Shown here: in pieces, positions 62,760 through 64,000 of the stretch | Layout: every line of letters begins with the position of its first letter | How positions within the stretch are numbered: the first letter of the stretch is position 1 | DNA from: DATMRF01 sp035566435 | Lineage (GTDB): Bacteria > Verrucomicrobiota > Verrucomicrobiia > Limisphaerales > UBA8199 | Direction of reading: 5' to 3' | Assembly: GCA_035566435.1 (NCBI GenBank) | Contig: DATMRF010000002.1 | Location: 1-64,000, forward strand | Length of the DNA: 64,000 nt | Position numbers and translations under genes: made by a program | The notes under the pieces: model-generated | What the model was told of the DNA's origin: nothing | The model's input: only the letters and a program-made list of their open reading frames with translations | The model's database searches: none

Positions 62760-62872
62760 ATTGTAGGAGACGAGGTAACGAGTCTCTGATCTTTTCCGCG
62801 GAAGGGCTTTCATTGACGGCCGAGCGTCCAAGAGGGAGGGGATCAGAGACTCGTTACCTCGTCTCCTACAAT
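62760..62872. repeat. perfect 32-bp inverted-repeat element (MITE/REP-like)
   Basis: Two 32-base arms, 62760-62791 and 62841-62872, are perfect complements; the outer ends read ATTGTAGGAGACGAGG and CCTCGTCTCCTACAAT. The 49-base centre is GC-rich. An older, imperfect relative is at 6308-6414. No obvious target-site duplication. Placed between the DUF1330 gene and the last gene, where it could also act as a terminator. Confidence 0.85.
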
Positions 62873-62929
62873 CGCACAGCCACTGTTGCGTTGCAGGGGT
62901 ATTCACCGTAGGGCAAAATCGAGCCCTTG

Positions 62930-64000
62930 ATGCAACGAATGTCCGAGAAGACGCTGGTCTGGCTGATTTGCCTTGGTCTGGCGCTGGCCACCCTGGGGAC
63001 GTTCTGGCGCGTCACAACGTACAGTTTCCTCGACTATGACGACCAGGATTACGTGACGGAGAACCCCCAGGTGCAGGCGGGCCTGACTCTCAGGAGCTTG
63101 AGCTGGGCGCTCACGCACACGGTTAGCGGGAACTGGCACCCGCTGACCATGCTGTCGCATATGCTCGATTGCAGCCTGTTCGGGTTGAATGCCGGGATGC
63201 ATCACTTGACCAACCTGCTTTTGCATACCGCGAACGTTCTGCTGTTGTTCCTGGTGCTCCGGCGCCTGACCGGCGCGGTCTGGCCCTGTGCCTTCGTCGC
63301 CGCCCTCTTCGGCTTGCACCCGCTGCATGTCGAGTCCGTTGCCTGGGTGGCAGAACGGAAGGATGTGTTGAGCGCGTTCTTCTTCATGCTCACTTTGTGG
63401 GCGTATGCGAGGTACGTCGAGCAGTCCAAAGCCCAAGGTCCAAAGTCCATGGGCCTGAGTCCGAAGCCCAAAGTCCAAAGTCTAGAGTCCACGAATCGGC
63501 GTCCGGGCGCTGAAGTTGCCGCTCCGGTAGCCGGAACGGATACTGCCAAGCCAAGCATTCAAGCGGGCGACGCGGATTTCGCGATCAAAAATCAAAAATC
63601 AAAAATCAAAAACTCCCCGACCCTGCACTACGGCCTCGCGCTAGTCTTCTTCGCGCTCGGCCTGATGAGCAAACCGATGCTGGTGACGCTCCCGTTCGTT
63701 CTGCTTCTGCTCGATTACTGGCCCCTCGGACGTTTCCGAGAGTTGTCCGTTGCCGCTGGCGGATCACCGATCATTGACCGGAGGTTACCGATCACCAATC
63801 ACCTGCGAAGTCTCGGCCGGTTGGCGATAGAAAAGCTCCCCTTCTTTCTGCTGACCGTCGCCTCGAGCGTGGTAGCGCTACTGGCCCAAAAACACCAGGG
63901 GGCAATGGCCCCGCTCGGAATGTTCTCGGTGAGGGCGCGGCTGGGAAACGCGGCCGTGGCCTACCTGGTTTACCTCGAGAAGATGGTCTGGCCCACCAGG
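62930..64000 (+). CDS. TMTC-like membrane protein, probable TPR-containing (3' end missing)
   Basis: At least 357 residues from ATG 62930 (ATG 62939 also possible); the gene runs off the window without a stop. Signal/anchor helix (LVWLICLGLALATLGTFW), then FLDYDDQDYVTENPQV, SGNWHPLTMLSHMLDCSLFG, HHLTNLLLHTANVLLLFLVL, GLHPLHVESVAWVAERKDVL and MSKPMLVTLPFVLLLLDYWP. These match the multi-helix N-terminal half of TMTC-like/O-mannosyltransferase-type proteins that carry C-terminal TPRs. Residues ~165-227 are a hydrophilic insertion encoded by heptamer repeats at 63423-63492 and 63584-63611. Function in this phylum is unknown. Confidence 0.85.
   Translation, partial: MQRMSEKTLVWLICLGLALATLGTFWRVTTYSFLDYDDQDYVTENPQVQAGLTLRSLSWALTHTVSGNWHPLTMLSHMLDCSLFGLNAGMHHLTNLLLHTANVLLLFLVLRRLTGAVWPCAFVAALFGLHPLHVESVAWVAERKDVLSAFFFMLTLWAYARYVEQSKAQGPKSMGLSPKPKVQSLESTNRRPGAEVAAPVAGTDTAKPSIQAGDADFAIKNQKSKIKNSPTLHYGLALVFFALGLMSKPMLVTLPFVLLLLDYWPLGRFRELSVAAGGSPIIDRRLPITNHLRSLGRLAIEKLPFFLLTVASSVVALLAQKHQGAMAPLGMFSVRARLGNAAVAYLVYLEKMVWPTR
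63423..63492. repeat. ten-unit phased heptamer array inside coding sequence
   Basis: Ten consecutive seven-base units in one phase: AGTCCAA, AGCCCAA, GGTCCAA, AGTCCAT, GGGCCTG, AGTCCGA, AGCCCAA, AGTCCAA, AGTCTAG, AGTCCAC. They encode part of a hydrophilic loop in the last gene. Confidence 0.85.
63584..63611. repeat. four perfect ATCAAAA heptamers inside coding sequence
   Basis: Four perfect tandem copies of ATCAAAA, in the same hydrophilic loop as the AGTCCAA array, giving a Lys/Asn/Gln-rich peptide. Confidence 0.9.

Overview
The window reads as one chromosome segment of a free-living, GC-rich Gram-negative bacterium, most likely a Verrucomicrobiota member of the Pedosphaera/Limisphaerales type. 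This is an inference from gene content: a DUF1559-like pseudopilin, exosortase with an EpsI partner, a DUF4118-PAS sensor ending in a double-CxxC module, lpxA, secreted proteins ending in a W...FYR module, and intergenic spaces full of short phased repeats. No rRNA, tRNA, CRISPR array, insertion sequence or prophage was seen.

Layout. 1-662 is repeat-rich non-coding DNA. 663-8475 holds an IF-2 N-domain protein, a methyltransferase, a PAS sensor, and secreted, lipoprotein and NHL beta-propeller proteins. 8689-16744 holds an M3 peptidase, two peptide-ABC ATPases without permeases, a pseudopilin, a TPR protein and purU. 16807-20066 is the conserved rpmH-rnpA-yidD-yidC-khpB translation and membrane-insertion operon behind a good sigma-70-type promoter; rpmH is only 45 codons. 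20149-26672 holds small enzymes, a glucoamylase relic, ubiA, ubiX, an amidase and a sugar-nucleotide epimerase. 26775-37037 is mainly minus strand: trpE, two tandem thymidylate kinases, a ROK kinase, hisI, hisF, a shortened anion transporter and rpsA. 37433-44274 runs from a Cys-rich secreted peptide through nrdR to an envelope/exopolysaccharide cluster: exosortase, EpsI, polyprenyl glycosylphosphotransferase, UDP-glucuronate decarboxylase and lpxA. 44356-50160 has FmdB, the slipin/NfeD pair, a sigma-54 response regulator and a membrane glycosyltransferase. 50468-55418 is a complete hoxEFUYH bidirectional [NiFe]-hydrogenase operon. 55502-60969 has a haem/copper-monooxygenase-like TPR protein with a redoxin lipoprotein, a secreted phosphoesterase and an FHA-zinc finger-membrane protein. 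60970-62442 is another repeat field. The window ends inside a TMTC-like membrane TPR gene.

Working together: the hox genes give reversible NAD-linked H2 metabolism; the exosortase block makes and processes surface polymer and sorted proteins; trpE/hisI/hisF and tmk are dispersed biosynthetic genes, not full pathway operons.

The most unusual material is non-coding. Several elements share a core (AAGGCCGTRTTTACCGAGG-like) but each is surrounded by its own repeated short word (CGTGACA, CGTCCCA, GTGTCCCA, GTGATCCA, probably TGGTATT and a GCGTAGC word). In the two clearest copies the word has been replaced at corresponding positions with the first spacings preserved. Phased heptamer arrays recur in several spacers and once lie inside a coding sequence. 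All calls come from reading the sequence; no database search was possible.
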